From Azospirillum oryzae (GTDB taxonomy: Bacteria > Pseudomonadota > Alphaproteobacteria > Azospirillales > Azospirillaceae), in assembly GCF_900177515.1 (NCBI RefSeq), contig NZ_FXAK01000010.1, positions 555,486-619,485 on the forward strand: a stretch of DNA of 64,000 nucleotides, given 5' to 3'. The first letter of the stretch is position 1, and the number at the start of each line of letters is the position of its first letter. The notes under the pieces were generated by a model. It was not told the origin of the DNA and searched no databases. It worked only from the letters and a program-made list of their open reading frames with translations. Of the stretch, positions 43,469 through 50,913 are shown piece after piece. The position numbers and the translations under genes were made by a program.

Positions 43469-44775
43469 ATAACAAACCTGCTAACTTGGAAGAAGCCAAT
43501 TTGCTAGATATTGCGCTCGGCACTGCTGATACGCAAATGACCAACGAACATGAAAAGGACGTCGGCAAAGATATTTTTGCTAGTTACAGGATTTACCAAG
43601 AACCAAAAACAATAATGCAAAACTATGTTAACATAATTGTTTCTTATTTTCACTCCAATGATGTTGACGATCCCCCATCCGTTGATGATGTTCCAGAGGG
43701 CCTCCGCGATCTTGCTAGAGCTAACTGGCATATCGCGGAAGCTTCGATATTGACCGCACGTTCTGTTTTTCGATCCGGGCATGAATATTTTACACCGGAT
43801 GTTTGCCATGCTCTTTCTAAAGTGACTGACGATCAGTTCTACGACGCGGAAGAAGAAGTTTGGAGCGAAATTAGATACAGGTTCCAAGAGGCACTATGGA
43901 GACATAGTGCAGGCTATTGCGGTGAGCATCGCGCGGCTATTTACAATAGCTTCGCCGAAGCGGTTCGTGTTGCACATGTCGCCAGCGCGTCTCTACTTCC
44001 TAACCGCTACCGCTCGTTCCAGCGACTCGCGCCACTTCTTATTGATGTTGCAAAGGGGCACGAATGGTCAACTGCAGTGTTCGTAGAAGGCGCGTTGCGA
44101 TACCTAAAGGAAACAGACCGTCATAACATAGTAAATAATCCACGGAAGAAAGCCAACAAGGAACACTACAATGATGAAGAGGGCGAGCGCTCCAGAGGTA
44201 CGGAACGAGTTGGTCCCGCTTGGTTTCACCAACTAACTGTATTCCTTCTTCATCTCTGCCAGATAAAGGTTATAGAGCTTACACCGGCTATCGTAGCTTT
44301 GGCTTCTTACGCCTCAACAGTGCCCAACTCTGGCGCAAAGAGTGCGAAGGCTGCGCGCTTCCTTGAAGCGCTGCAAGAAGACAAACGTCCAGTGTTCGCG
44401 CATGAGGCTCCTATTACCGTGATCGTGGCGAAACGCCTTGCATGGGAATTGCTAGCTTATGCAGACGCCAATAGGCAAATTTCCTATATGCGGAAGATTG
44501 AACGCGCCGTAGCCTTCTGCCGCGGGCGCTTGGCTTCATCTGGAGAAATGCCTAACCCAAATGAACTATCTCAAGCATCTGGTTTGTCTTGGACAGATGC
44601 CGAAGATTTGCTGAACAGCCATGTTCTTTTGTATGAGGTGGATGAGTACCACGTCCGCTGGCTGAGAGCCGTTGAACACGCAGAGGATTGCCCTGATTGT
44701 CGTGCCCTGGCAGAGAGTCCGGAAATGGAGCGCTACAAGAAGGGTGGGAAGCGCCTTCCCTCATCTACTGACTGA
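43465..44775 (+). CDS. Large unknown protein coupled to the integrase
   Basis: 436 residues, markedly lower GC than the chromosome. No signal peptide or membrane helix; mostly helical, with a central charged stretch (KKANKEHYNDEEGERSRG) and a C-terminal CPDC pair. Start overlaps the int stop (ATGA), so it is translated with it. I recognise no family. Directly behind an integrase it could be an accessory recombination factor or a cargo (defence or exclusion) gene. Confidence 0.65.
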   Translation: MNNKPANLEEANLLDIALGTADTQMTNEHEKDVGKDIFASYRIYQEPKTIMQNYVNIIVSYFHSNDVDDPPSVDDVPEGLRDLARANWHIAEASILTARSVFRSGHEYFTPDVCHALSKVTDDQFYDAEEEVWSEIRYRFQEALWRHSAGYCGEHRAAIYNSFAEAVRVAHVASASLLPNRYRSFQRLAPLLIDVAKGHEWSTAVFVEGALRYLKETDRHNIVNNPRKKANKEHYNDEEGERSRGTERVGPAWFHQLTVFLLHLCQIKVIELTPAIVALASYASTVPNSGAKSAKAARFLEALQEDKRPVFAHEAPITVIVAKRLAWELLAYADANRQISYMRKIERAVAFCRGRLASSGEMPNPNELSQASGLSWTDAEDLLNSHVLLYEVDEYHVRWLRAVEHAEDCPDCRALAESPEMERYKKGGKRLPSSTD

Positions 44776-45002
44776 TGCTGATAAATCCTTGGAGGCATCG
44801 GTCAACGTGGTGCCCCTCCATGCTGACCGGGCCTTGGTCTGAACCCCGGTCGGCGCCAGCGGGTAGTCCGATGCCATCGGATTACCCAGGTAACTACCTA
44901 GTGGGCCGAACCAGATGGGCATTGGTACGTTTGGAACGATACATCCGGTCTGGCGCTATGCACAATCTACCTGCTTCTCCAACAAAGAGAAGGGTAGAAT
45001 AA
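44775..45002 (+). CDS. Possible small protein with W-x5-ER-x-I-RSG-x-M-H motif
   Basis: 75 residues. The ATG overlaps the stop of the preceding gene (TGATG), suggesting coupling, but the N-terminus is low-complexity and no other feature supports it. Residues from WALVRLERYIRSGAMH are shared, with class-conserving changes, by the frame starting at 45887. Unknown function; may be a remnant. Confidence 0.3.
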   Translation: MLINPWRHRSTWCPSMLTGPWSEPRSAPAGSPMPSDYPGNYLVGRTRWALVRLERYIRSGAMHNLPASPTKRRVE

Positions 45003-45066
45003 TTTGACGCGTATCACGCTAATTTCCGAGAATGGAGGAGATGTAGAAAGGCTAAGAGGTGACAAT

Positions 45067-45672
45067 TCATAGCACAAATGTGTAAATAATTCCCAGAAGA
45101 ACCATCGCCGCTACTGAAAGTATTGTATGTGTATCGCTCCAGTTCAAGCTAATCCGGAAGGTTGGCGAGACTGCCCATCGCCTATCCATAGCGTAGATAT
45201 AGAGTCTTATTGCATAGATATGCGTGGCTAAATACAGTGGCATTTGTGTAAAAAACGAAGTGAATGATCCAAAGCCTGGGAGACAAAATATCTTAGGGCT
45301 AAACATATCAGAAATATTTCCACTAAACTCTATTCCAATAACAAGCGGAACAATGTAAGGGGGAGAAAATTTAAATATAAAATGGAAAATTGCTTTCAAA
45401 ATAGAATGACTGTAAAATCCACTATTTTCGTATACTTTACTATATTCCTCAGAATTTGAAAAAATTAGACAGATGAAATCCTTGATAATCACTATATGCG
45501 TTATAATTACTAAGGCCAGCGTTATCACAGACTTAAAAATGTTGCCTTCATCTATATAACAGGCGCCCCTTCCATTGGCAATTTCTGGCCAAATTGAGGC
45601 AATTTCGTTAATGATATAAGCGATGAATACCAAAAGAACAAATTTCCTAACAATCGAGAGTATAGTCTTCAT
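45067..45672 (-). CDS. AT-rich multi-pass membrane protein, unknown function
   Basis: 201 residues with about five hydrophobic helices (for example KFVLLVFIAYIINEIASI and SVITLALVIITHIVIIKDFI). Uses AT-rich codons throughout, far from the host pattern, so recently acquired. GGAGAAC lies nine bases before the ATG. Membrane proteins of this kind carried as prophage cargo are often superinfection-exclusion or abortive-infection factors; that is position-based inference only. Confidence 0.65.
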   Translation of the reverse strand: MKTILSIVRKFVLLVFIAYIINEIASIWPEIANGRGACYIDEGNIFKSVITLALVIITHIVIIKDFICLIFSNSEEYSKVYENSGFYSHSILKAIFHFIFKFSPPYIVPLVIGIEFSGNISDMFSPKIFCLPGFGSFTSFFTQMPLYLATHIYAIRLYIYAMDRRWAVSPTFRISLNWSDTHTILSVAAMVLLGIIYTFVL

Positions 45673-46169
45673 TGTATAATGTTCTCCGTTGTTGTATTGG
45701 GTCTATCTATCCAAGAAACATCTAATGCGCGCACCTACTACCGGTGTTAAGTACCTGTTATGGACAGATTGTTGCAGATAACAATGATAATGAAGCCCTT
45801 TGTGGCCCCGCACGACTCTCCCTTGGTATTGGCTGTAGGAGCACCGCAATCGGCGTCTTAAACGGTCATGACGGAAGTGCAGTCTAATGACCAGAGCTAA
45901 ATGGACCGTTTCGTATGTAGAACGACACGTCCGGTCTGGTTCGGTCCACGAGTCGCTCAACGGCATTGCTCTGAACTCAAGCTCAGGACGCAAGCCATCG
46001 ATAGATAGACAGGACGCGTGGAAGGCTGTTCGTATTCAGCATGAATGGAACTCTTGCCTGCCAGAGAGATTGACCGCCCATCTTACGCCGCCTCACCTTA
46101 TGGACAGATGCGGCAACATCATAATCAGCACACGATAGCCCCTCTACATTCACTTGCGAGGGTTTGGTG
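45673..46169. other. Roughly 500-base low-coding stretch in the prophage cargo region
   Basis: No convincing full gene. It contains a frame at 45887-46138 whose first 21 codons carry the motif KWTVSYVERHVRSGSVH, a diverged copy of the one at 44916, and a 12-base direct repeat TTATGGACAGAT at 45758 and 46098. Probably degenerate mobile DNA and the promoter of the gene at 46170. Confidence 0.4.
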
Positions 46170-46401
46170 ATGGTCAAGGTCAATGAAGCCGAATGGGATA
46201 AGGCCAGAAAGCTCAACGCAAATGGCGGGAACAGGCTCACTGAAGTGGAGAAGGAGCTGTTGGGGAGAGCGATACGACTGGAATTTCCGATCATCCATGT
46301 CAGCCTTCTTCCTGAAATTGCTGACCTGTTTAGGGAGCTTGCCGATACCATCGACAGAGCTTTGGAGTCCCAAGAGGGAACACTTCGCTCCAGGCTGGCT
46401 C
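46170..46401 (+). pseudogene. Small gene cut by the IS element (5' part)
   Basis: Starts ATGGTCAAGGTC with GAGGG upstream. About 77 residues remain: a charged N-terminus, then LLGRAIRLEFPIIHVSLLPE and helical ELADTIDRALESQEG. The frame enters the left inverted repeat of the insertion at 46402. No family recognised. Confidence 0.5.
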
Positions 46402-47345
46402 ACAGCCCGTTTCGAAAGTTGTCGCTGACGTGGTGAGGGTCTGACGTAAAGGCTGTTGGCAGGGGACACACACCCTGCCGGAGGCCGCCGATGTGGACGC
46501 CCGAGGACCGCCGGCTGGTTGGCGATTACGGCGCCGGCCAAGCCCTGAGCGATGACCAGTACCGCTTGATCGAGCCCCTGATTCCGTCAGCCAAGCCCGG
46601 TGGACGGCCCCGCAGTACGGACATGCGTCGGTTGCTGGACGCCCTGTTCTATGTGGTGCGGACCGGCTGCCAATGGCGCCATTTGCCGCCCCCGCCGGCC
46701 TTTCCGCCCTGGCCCACGGTTTACCGCTACTTCCGCGCCTTCCTGGAAGCCGGCGTGTGGGAGGCCCTTCGCCACCATCTGGTGGTGATGCTGCGCGAGC
46801 AGGAAGGCCGTGATCCGACACCCTCGGCCGCCATCCTCGACACCCAGAGCGTCAAGACGACGGAAAAAGGGGCGCCCGAGGCTTTGACGCGGCCAAGAAG
46901 ATCAAGGGCCGCAAGCGTCACATCGCCGTCGACACCTCGGGCTTCCTGCTCGGCGTCCTCGTCCACGCCGCTGACATTCAGGACGCCGACAGCGCCGGAG
47001 CGCTGCTGACGCGGATCAAGCGGCTCTACTGCTGGCTGCGCGCCATCTTTGCCGACAGCATCTACAATCGGATGCCGGTGATCCTCGCCTGCTTCCTGCT
47101 CGGGCTGACGCTGATCATCGTCCGGCGCATCGCCGGCGGCGGCTTCATCCTCGTTCCCCGCCGCTGGGTGGTCGAACGATCATTCGGCTGGCTCGGACGG
47201 TGGCGACGCTTGTCAAAGGATTACGAGGAGCGCACCGACGTCGCCGAGGCCATGGTCACCATTGCCGCCATCAGGATCATGATACACCGCCTCGCTCACC
47301 CAAACCGAAAGCGGCTTCCTTCACCAGACTTTTGAAACGGGCTGT
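46402..47345. mobile_element. IS5-family (IS427-group-like) insertion sequence
   Basis: About 944 bases. Imperfect terminal inverted repeats ACAGCCCGTTTCGAAAGT at the left and, read from the other strand, ACAGCCCGTTTCAAAAGT at the right. One transposase in two frames lies inside. No clear target duplication is visible in the flanks. Confidence 0.85.
46491..47335 (+). CDS. IS5-family transposase read through a -1 frameshift
   Basis: The first frame (46491 to about 46865) has LSDDQYRLIEPLIP and RTGCQWRHLPPP; the second continues GFDAAKKIKGRKRHIAVDT (DDE domain), RRWVVERSFGWLGRWRRLSK (the Y/R-x-x-x-E-type C-terminal motif of this family) and ends at 47335. The frames join at GGAAAAAGGGG near 46862-46872, an A-run on which IS427-group elements are known to use programmed frameshifting. 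If so the transposase is functional; otherwise it is a broken copy. Confidence 0.82.
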
Positions 47346-47441
47346 CAGATCAAGTACGAAGCTCGCATGTTCCAAGGGATTGTCAGGGATCGCCGGGTAG
47401 AGCTGGAAAAGGCAGAGCGGGAGGAGGGATTGGAGCGTTGA
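47346..47441 (+). pseudogene. Coding-like fragment to the right of the IS
   Basis: 31 codons immediately after the right inverted repeat read QIKYEARMFQGIVRDRRVEL then EKAEREEGLER and a stop, a charged helical tail. It may be the 3' end of the gene interrupted at 46402, but the frames do not join without a one- or four-base duplication, which is not evident. Confidence 0.35.
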
Positions 47442-47591
47442 CCGTTTGAGAGTGAGGAACGGGATGCCCGAAGCTTTCTGCGATTAAAATCTCACTTTGT
47501 CGCACGTAGGGACACACGATGTGATCGACCCAAAGCGTCGGTCGTGGTACCGATTTAGGGTTATAACCTTAACTCGGTAAGGAAGGTAACC

Positions 47592-47882
47592 ATGGCCTAC
47601 GTATGCGGGCATTGTGGAACTCAGGTCTCGCAGCGTGTTTGTACAGGTTGTGGAGCTATAAAGGTTCATGGAATGACGGCAAGCGAACAGAAAGGAGTTA
47701 TGGGCCTCGGAGCTTTTGCGGGATTTTTATTAACAACTTTTGTGGCGGGTAAATTCAATATGAGCTTTTCCCTAGGAGAAATCGCCATCACAGCAGCAGT
47801 TGTGGCGCTGATATTCCTTGGGGTTGGCATGCATCTACACAAAGATACTATTAGGTTTATAAGAACTGAGAGGCGACTATAA
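47592..47882 (+). CDS. Small zinc-ribbon membrane protein
   Basis: 96 residues. CGHCGTQVSQRVCTGCGA forms a four-cysteine zinc ribbon at 5-22, followed by two membrane helices (about 34-52 and 62-80). AAGGAAGG upstream of the ATG and a strong terminator at 47903 mark it as a separate unit. Function unknown; AT-rich cargo gene. Confidence 0.65.
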   Translation: MAYVCGHCGTQVSQRVCTGCGAIKVHGMTASEQKGVMGLGAFAGFLLTTFVAGKFNMSFSLGEIAITAAVVALIFLGVGMHLHKDTIRFIRTERRL

Positions 47883-47902
47883 CCACATAGATGATAATTT
47901 AA

Positions 47903-47931
47903 GGGGTGCGCCACGCACCCCCTATATTTTT
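47903..47931 (+). terminator. Intrinsic terminator of the zinc-ribbon gene
   Basis: GGGGTGCG-CCA-CGCACCCC followed by CTATATTTTT, 21 bases after the stop. Confidence 0.9.
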
Positions 47932-48058
47932 CGCGAAACCCTCCGAGTTGTCCAAGTAACTTCTGGACCCCTTCTATACAAGATACTGTTTTATTCCAAC
48001 TTGCGCACTTAAGCTCGCTCCATAGATTTCGCAAAGCGAACATTAAAGGATTGAGGTA

Positions 48059-48385
48059 TTAGTTAATATCGCAAGCTGCGTCGTCCTCCGCCTTTCTGCG
48101 CCGTACCCAACGGTCCGTGCAGCGACCAGCTTCGCCCATATTTATGCGTTCTGGATTGAAAAGACAGTATACCGGGCCATACATGTCGTAATGTTTGGTG
48201 TAGCTCCCCAGGCTTGGCCCATCATATCCTACATCTCGCAATCTTTTCTCGATGTAATCGCTATGACGTTCGACGTCGGTAGCTCCAAGCTGCGTTTGTT
48301 CGTCATTGAAGCACCCATCCTCTTCAAGAAGAGTGAGCAATTTCTTCGCAATGTCATCAGTTATTTCCGTGCGAGGCTTTTCCAC
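48059..48385 (-). CDS. Small acidic protein, unknown function
   Basis: 108 residues, GTG start at 48385 with GGAAG upstream. Helical N-terminal half (DIAKKLLTLLEEDG) and a Tyr/Cys/Gly-containing middle (GSYTKHYDMYGPVYC). No membrane segment or recognised motif. Confidence 0.45.
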   Translation of the reverse strand: MEKPRTEITDDIAKKLLTLLEEDGCFNDEQTQLGATDVERHSDYIEKRLRDVGYDGPSLGSYTKHYDMYGPVYCLFNPERINMGEAGRCTDRWVRRRKAEDDAACDIN

Positions 48386-48449
48386 ATTTCTTCCTTGAGT
48401 GCTATCGTTTCAGGCGGAGTATTTACTATGTGTCCAGTTTATAGTTGCC

Positions 48450-48786
48450 TTACAGCCTCCTCAGCACAAGATCGGAACAGGGCTTCATGGCCGACGAAGA
48501 CAGGCGGGTGAACTCGTCCTCACTCTTCGTCGCTTGGTCCAGCGTCTGCCAGTCGTTGGCGCCCGGCTTGGCGCGCTGGACTGCCGCCAGAGCAAGGGCC
48601 TGATACCGCTCAACAGTGACCGACTTAGACAGGTTGTCCGTCATGCACTTGCACGCGGCCGGGGTGCCGTGCTGCTGAGTGCAGTTCGCCTGCACCTGTT
48701 CCCAGGTCGTGGGGCGAGCCGCCGCCGTCTGACACCCGGCAAGAGAGGGCAGCCGCCCCGATCAGGAAGGGAAGTCTCAGCATCAT
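48450..48786 (-). pseudogene. Frameshifted phage lipoprotein gene
   Basis: The minus strand starts MMLRLPFLIGAAALS in one frame; the lipobox and mature part (SLAGCQTAAARPTTWEQVQA and onward to LVLRRL) continue in another. The frames meet in GCCCTCTCTTGCCGGG near 48733-48745; adding one CT unit to the CTCTCT run restores ALSLAGCQ, a perfect lipobox. So a CT unit has been lost from a dinucleotide run: a pseudogene, a slippage-switched gene or a base-call error. The mature part has four to five cysteines. Confidence 0.7.
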
Positions 48787-48870
48787 GGTCCAGCCCCGAG
48801 CATGCGCGCGAGCGTCCATCGCCCAGCGCAACCGGGGCAGCATGAGGCAGCAATCGTCGGCTGTCGAGGC

Positions 48871-49143
48871 TTAGATAAGCCCTTTGCGCAGGCGCACGCC
48901 CGGCCCGCCGTCGCCCCGATACTCCCCTTCGCCGATGAACTCGACGCCAGCCGCCTCAAGGGTCTTCTGGAGCTTCTGGATCGTCTCGTACAGCGCACCG
49001 CGCCCCTTCTCAATTCGGCGCACGGTGTTGACGCCAATGCCGCATTCGTCGGCCAAGCGCTCAGCCGACCAATCCAGAGCGGCACGGGCCATGCGGAGCT
49101 GTTCGGGAGTCATGCTGCCAATGTCACAGAGGGTCGCTGTCAT
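48871..49143 (-). CDS. XRE-family repressor
   Basis: 90 residues with a Cro/cI helix-turn-helix: TPEQLRMARAALDWSAERLA then DECGIGVNTVRRIEKGRG. AAGG lies upstream of ATG 49143. It is divergent from the three-gene phage operon at 49389 and is the likely regulator of it, with two inverted repeats between them. It lacks the C-terminal peptidase domain of cI-type repressors. Confidence 0.85.
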   Translation of the reverse strand: MTATLCDIGSMTPEQLRMARAALDWSAERLADECGIGVNTVRRIEKGRGALYETIQKLQKTLEAAGVEFIGEGEYRGDGGPGVRLRKGLI

Positions 49144-49205
49144 CTGGCACCTTGGGGCAATTCAAACTATTGCGGCAAGCATACCTCGGATGTATGGTTG
49201 GTTTC

Positions 49206-49281
49206 CACCCACTCGTGGGTGACTTCCCCCGAAAGGTTGAGACATGAAAAGCGTGATCGGCAGCAGACGCAGCGACGTCTG
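49206..49281. promoter_or_regulatory. Two inverted repeats between the XRE gene and the divergent operon
   Basis: CACCCAC-TC-GTGGGTG at 49206-49221 and CAGACG-CAGCGA-CGTCTG at 49264-49281. The two sequences differ, so they are unlikely both to be sites for one repressor. A further hairpin (GGGCCGG...CCGGCCC, about 49320-49352) lies just before the operon and may be in its leader. Confidence 0.4.
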
Positions 49282-49388
49282 ATCCCCGAGTCGCGGGGCT
49301 CACTCCCCGCAAATGAGTAGGGCCGGCGAGCGTTGCAGCGCTCAACCGGCCCCTGACTTACCGCCCATCTTTCGTGGAGATGACGGCA

Positions 49389-49709
49389 ATGCCTAAACTC
49401 GTCCTCAGTATAGCCCCGCAATCGAACGGCGCAATAGCCGTTCAACGTGTGGGATGCAAAAATTCTCCCGCTTTGCGCATTGTGGAACGCGACCCGACCC
49501 TGCCTGAAGCGCTCCGCGAAGCCATGGACGCCGCGGAGACGTTCGGCCAGGTCCCCGCGCGCTGCCGCCGGCTGATCGAACGCACCGTCGACGCGCTGTT
49601 GACCGTGCTGGACTGCATGGACGCCGATCCGGACATGGAGCCGGAAGAGGACCGCGGCGAATTGGACTATCTGCCGGACGCCCCGCGCGCCATCGGAGGT
49701 GCAGCATGA
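49389..49709 (+). CDS. Small phage protein, unknown function
   Basis: 106 residues; GGAGATGACGGCA fits the ATG at 49389 best (49380 also possible). Polar, with an acidic C-terminus (DADPDMEPEEDRGELDYLPD). First gene of a tightly coupled operon; the stop overlaps the next start in ATGA. No family recognised. Confidence 0.55.
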   Translation: MPKLVLSIAPQSNGAIAVQRVGCKNSPALRIVERDPTLPEALREAMDAAETFGQVPARCRRLIERTVDALLTVLDCMDADPDMEPEEDRGELDYLPDAPRAIGGAA

Positions 49710-50332
49710 GCCATATTGGAAAGCCGCTGGCCGTCGACTACAGCACGGCCAATCCCGCCCTGTTGGACATGGCCGCCCGGTTCGCGATGCTCTGCGCTGA
49801 TCTGCATCGAGCCGAGACCGATCTTCGCACGGCCAGCGGCGCAGCGGAGGACGTATGCATCGGTCACTCCTACCGGCCGCAGATGCTGGCGCGCATGCCG
49901 GCGTCGATGAGAGAGGCTTACGGCATCGTGGCGGATACCCACGCCAAGGTGACGAAGGGGGAACTCCGCAAAATCATCCTCAAGCGGGTTGCCAAAGCAC
50001 GAAAGGAGGGCGGGGACGTGATCGCCGCTCTCGATGAGGGCGGGAAGCTGCTGACCGCGTGGGAGATCATGCAGAAGCTTCTGCGGCGTGCTCAGAAGCA
50101 GAAGGGCATTCCCCAGCTTATGGAGCGGCGCGACGCCGTCTTGAAGGAGATCGCGGCGGCCATGGATGAGATTGCAGCCGTCCCGCCGCTGTCGATGGCC
50201 GATGCCGTTATTCAGCTTCAGGTCTGGCGCATGCGCTATGAGGCTCAGCGCCCGGCCGGCGCCGATGTACGGGCAAGTCGCCAGACGCTTGTCCATAACG
50301 CTCTGACCTTCCTGACCGAGGGCGTAGAATGA
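49706..50332 (+). CDS. Helical phage protein, unknown function
   Basis: 208 residues, nearly all alpha-helix, basic in the middle (RKIILKRVAKARKEGG, KLLRRAQKQKG). ATGA overlaps at both ends link it to its neighbours. Opposite a repressor, this operon is where early phage functions would sit. Function unknown. Confidence 0.6.
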   Translation: MSHIGKPLAVDYSTANPALLDMAARFAMLCADLHRAETDLRTASGAAEDVCIGHSYRPQMLARMPASMREAYGIVADTHAKVTKGELRKIILKRVAKARKEGGDVIAALDEGGKLLTAWEIMQKLLRRAQKQKGIPQLMERRDAVLKEIAAAMDEIAAVPPLSMADAVIQLQVWRMRYEAQRPAGADVRASRQTLVHNALTFLTEGVE

Positions 50333-50703
50333 GCAACCTCGATTACGATCCGCATACCCACGACATGAGCATCATCATGCTTCGGGTGTCGATCCTGGAC
50401 GATTTGGTGAGGGCCAAGCTAAAGGAGCTTGGTATGACGGACTACCCGCCGTCCCCAGCAACGACGGACTACGAGCGGGAGAAGGAGGCAATGCGACTCC
50501 GGATTGAAGCGCTCCAGCCGGGCGAGCGACTCGCGTATCACATCGGAACTATTATGTGGGACCTTCCGAGATGCCCAAACCTTAGAGCACGATGCGCAGC
50601 AGTCAGGGAGGCAGTTGAAGCGGGGATAGCAAGCAAGCAACCACAGCAGAAGTGCAGTGCAGGTTACCGCTATTTGGTTATCCGGAATGGCTTAGTGAGC
50701 TGA
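50329..50703 (+). CDS. Phage protein of unknown function
   Basis: 124 residues, last gene of the operon, start overlapping by four bases. An N-terminal helical part and IEALQPGERLAYHIGTIMWD in the middle; no motif recognised. A long hairpin follows at 50767. Confidence 0.55.
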   Translation: MSNLDYDPHTHDMSIIMLRVSILDDLVRAKLKELGMTDYPPSPATTDYEREKEAMRLRIEALQPGERLAYHIGTIMWDLPRCPNLRARCAAVREAVEAGIASKQPQQKCSAGYRYLVIRNGLVS

Positions 50704-50766
50704 CCGGACAGTTGCCTGCTAAGATGGAGTAAGACCCCGGCGCTGTTAGGGATGGCAGAACACTGT

Positions 50767-50796
50767 GAGAGCTAGCTCAATAGATAGCTGGCTCTC
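50767..50796. terminator. Hairpin after the three-gene phage operon
   Basis: GAGAGCTAGCT, 8-base loop, AGCTGGCTCTC (11 pairs, one G-T). No T-run. The 210-base gap here otherwise only holds AT-rich promoter-like sequence for the gene at 50914. Confidence 0.5.
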
Positions 50797-50913
50797 GCAT
50801 GCCCAGAATGGCTTAAGTGAAAAAGAAGAGCGAAAGCCTAAGTTGCGCAGACGTTGCTCACTCTGTCGTTAGGACAAATATACGACATAACTAAATATCA
50901 GGAAAGTTTTGCG

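Noticed and set aside
44907..45949. Group II intron domain V-like hairpins (TACATCCGGTCTGG and ACACGTCCGGTCTGG)
   Set aside because: Similar to ...ACGTCCGGTTC of domain V, but the AGC triad is absent, the stem is too long and no reverse transcriptase or other domains are present.
46862..46872. Transposase frameshift as evidence of prophage decay
   Set aside because: It sits on an A-run where this IS group uses programmed frameshifting, so it was not counted with the other breaks.
46402..47345. Target-site duplication of the IS element
   Set aside because: Flanking bases (GGCTC on the left, CAGAT on the right) do not match for two or more bases with the chosen ends.
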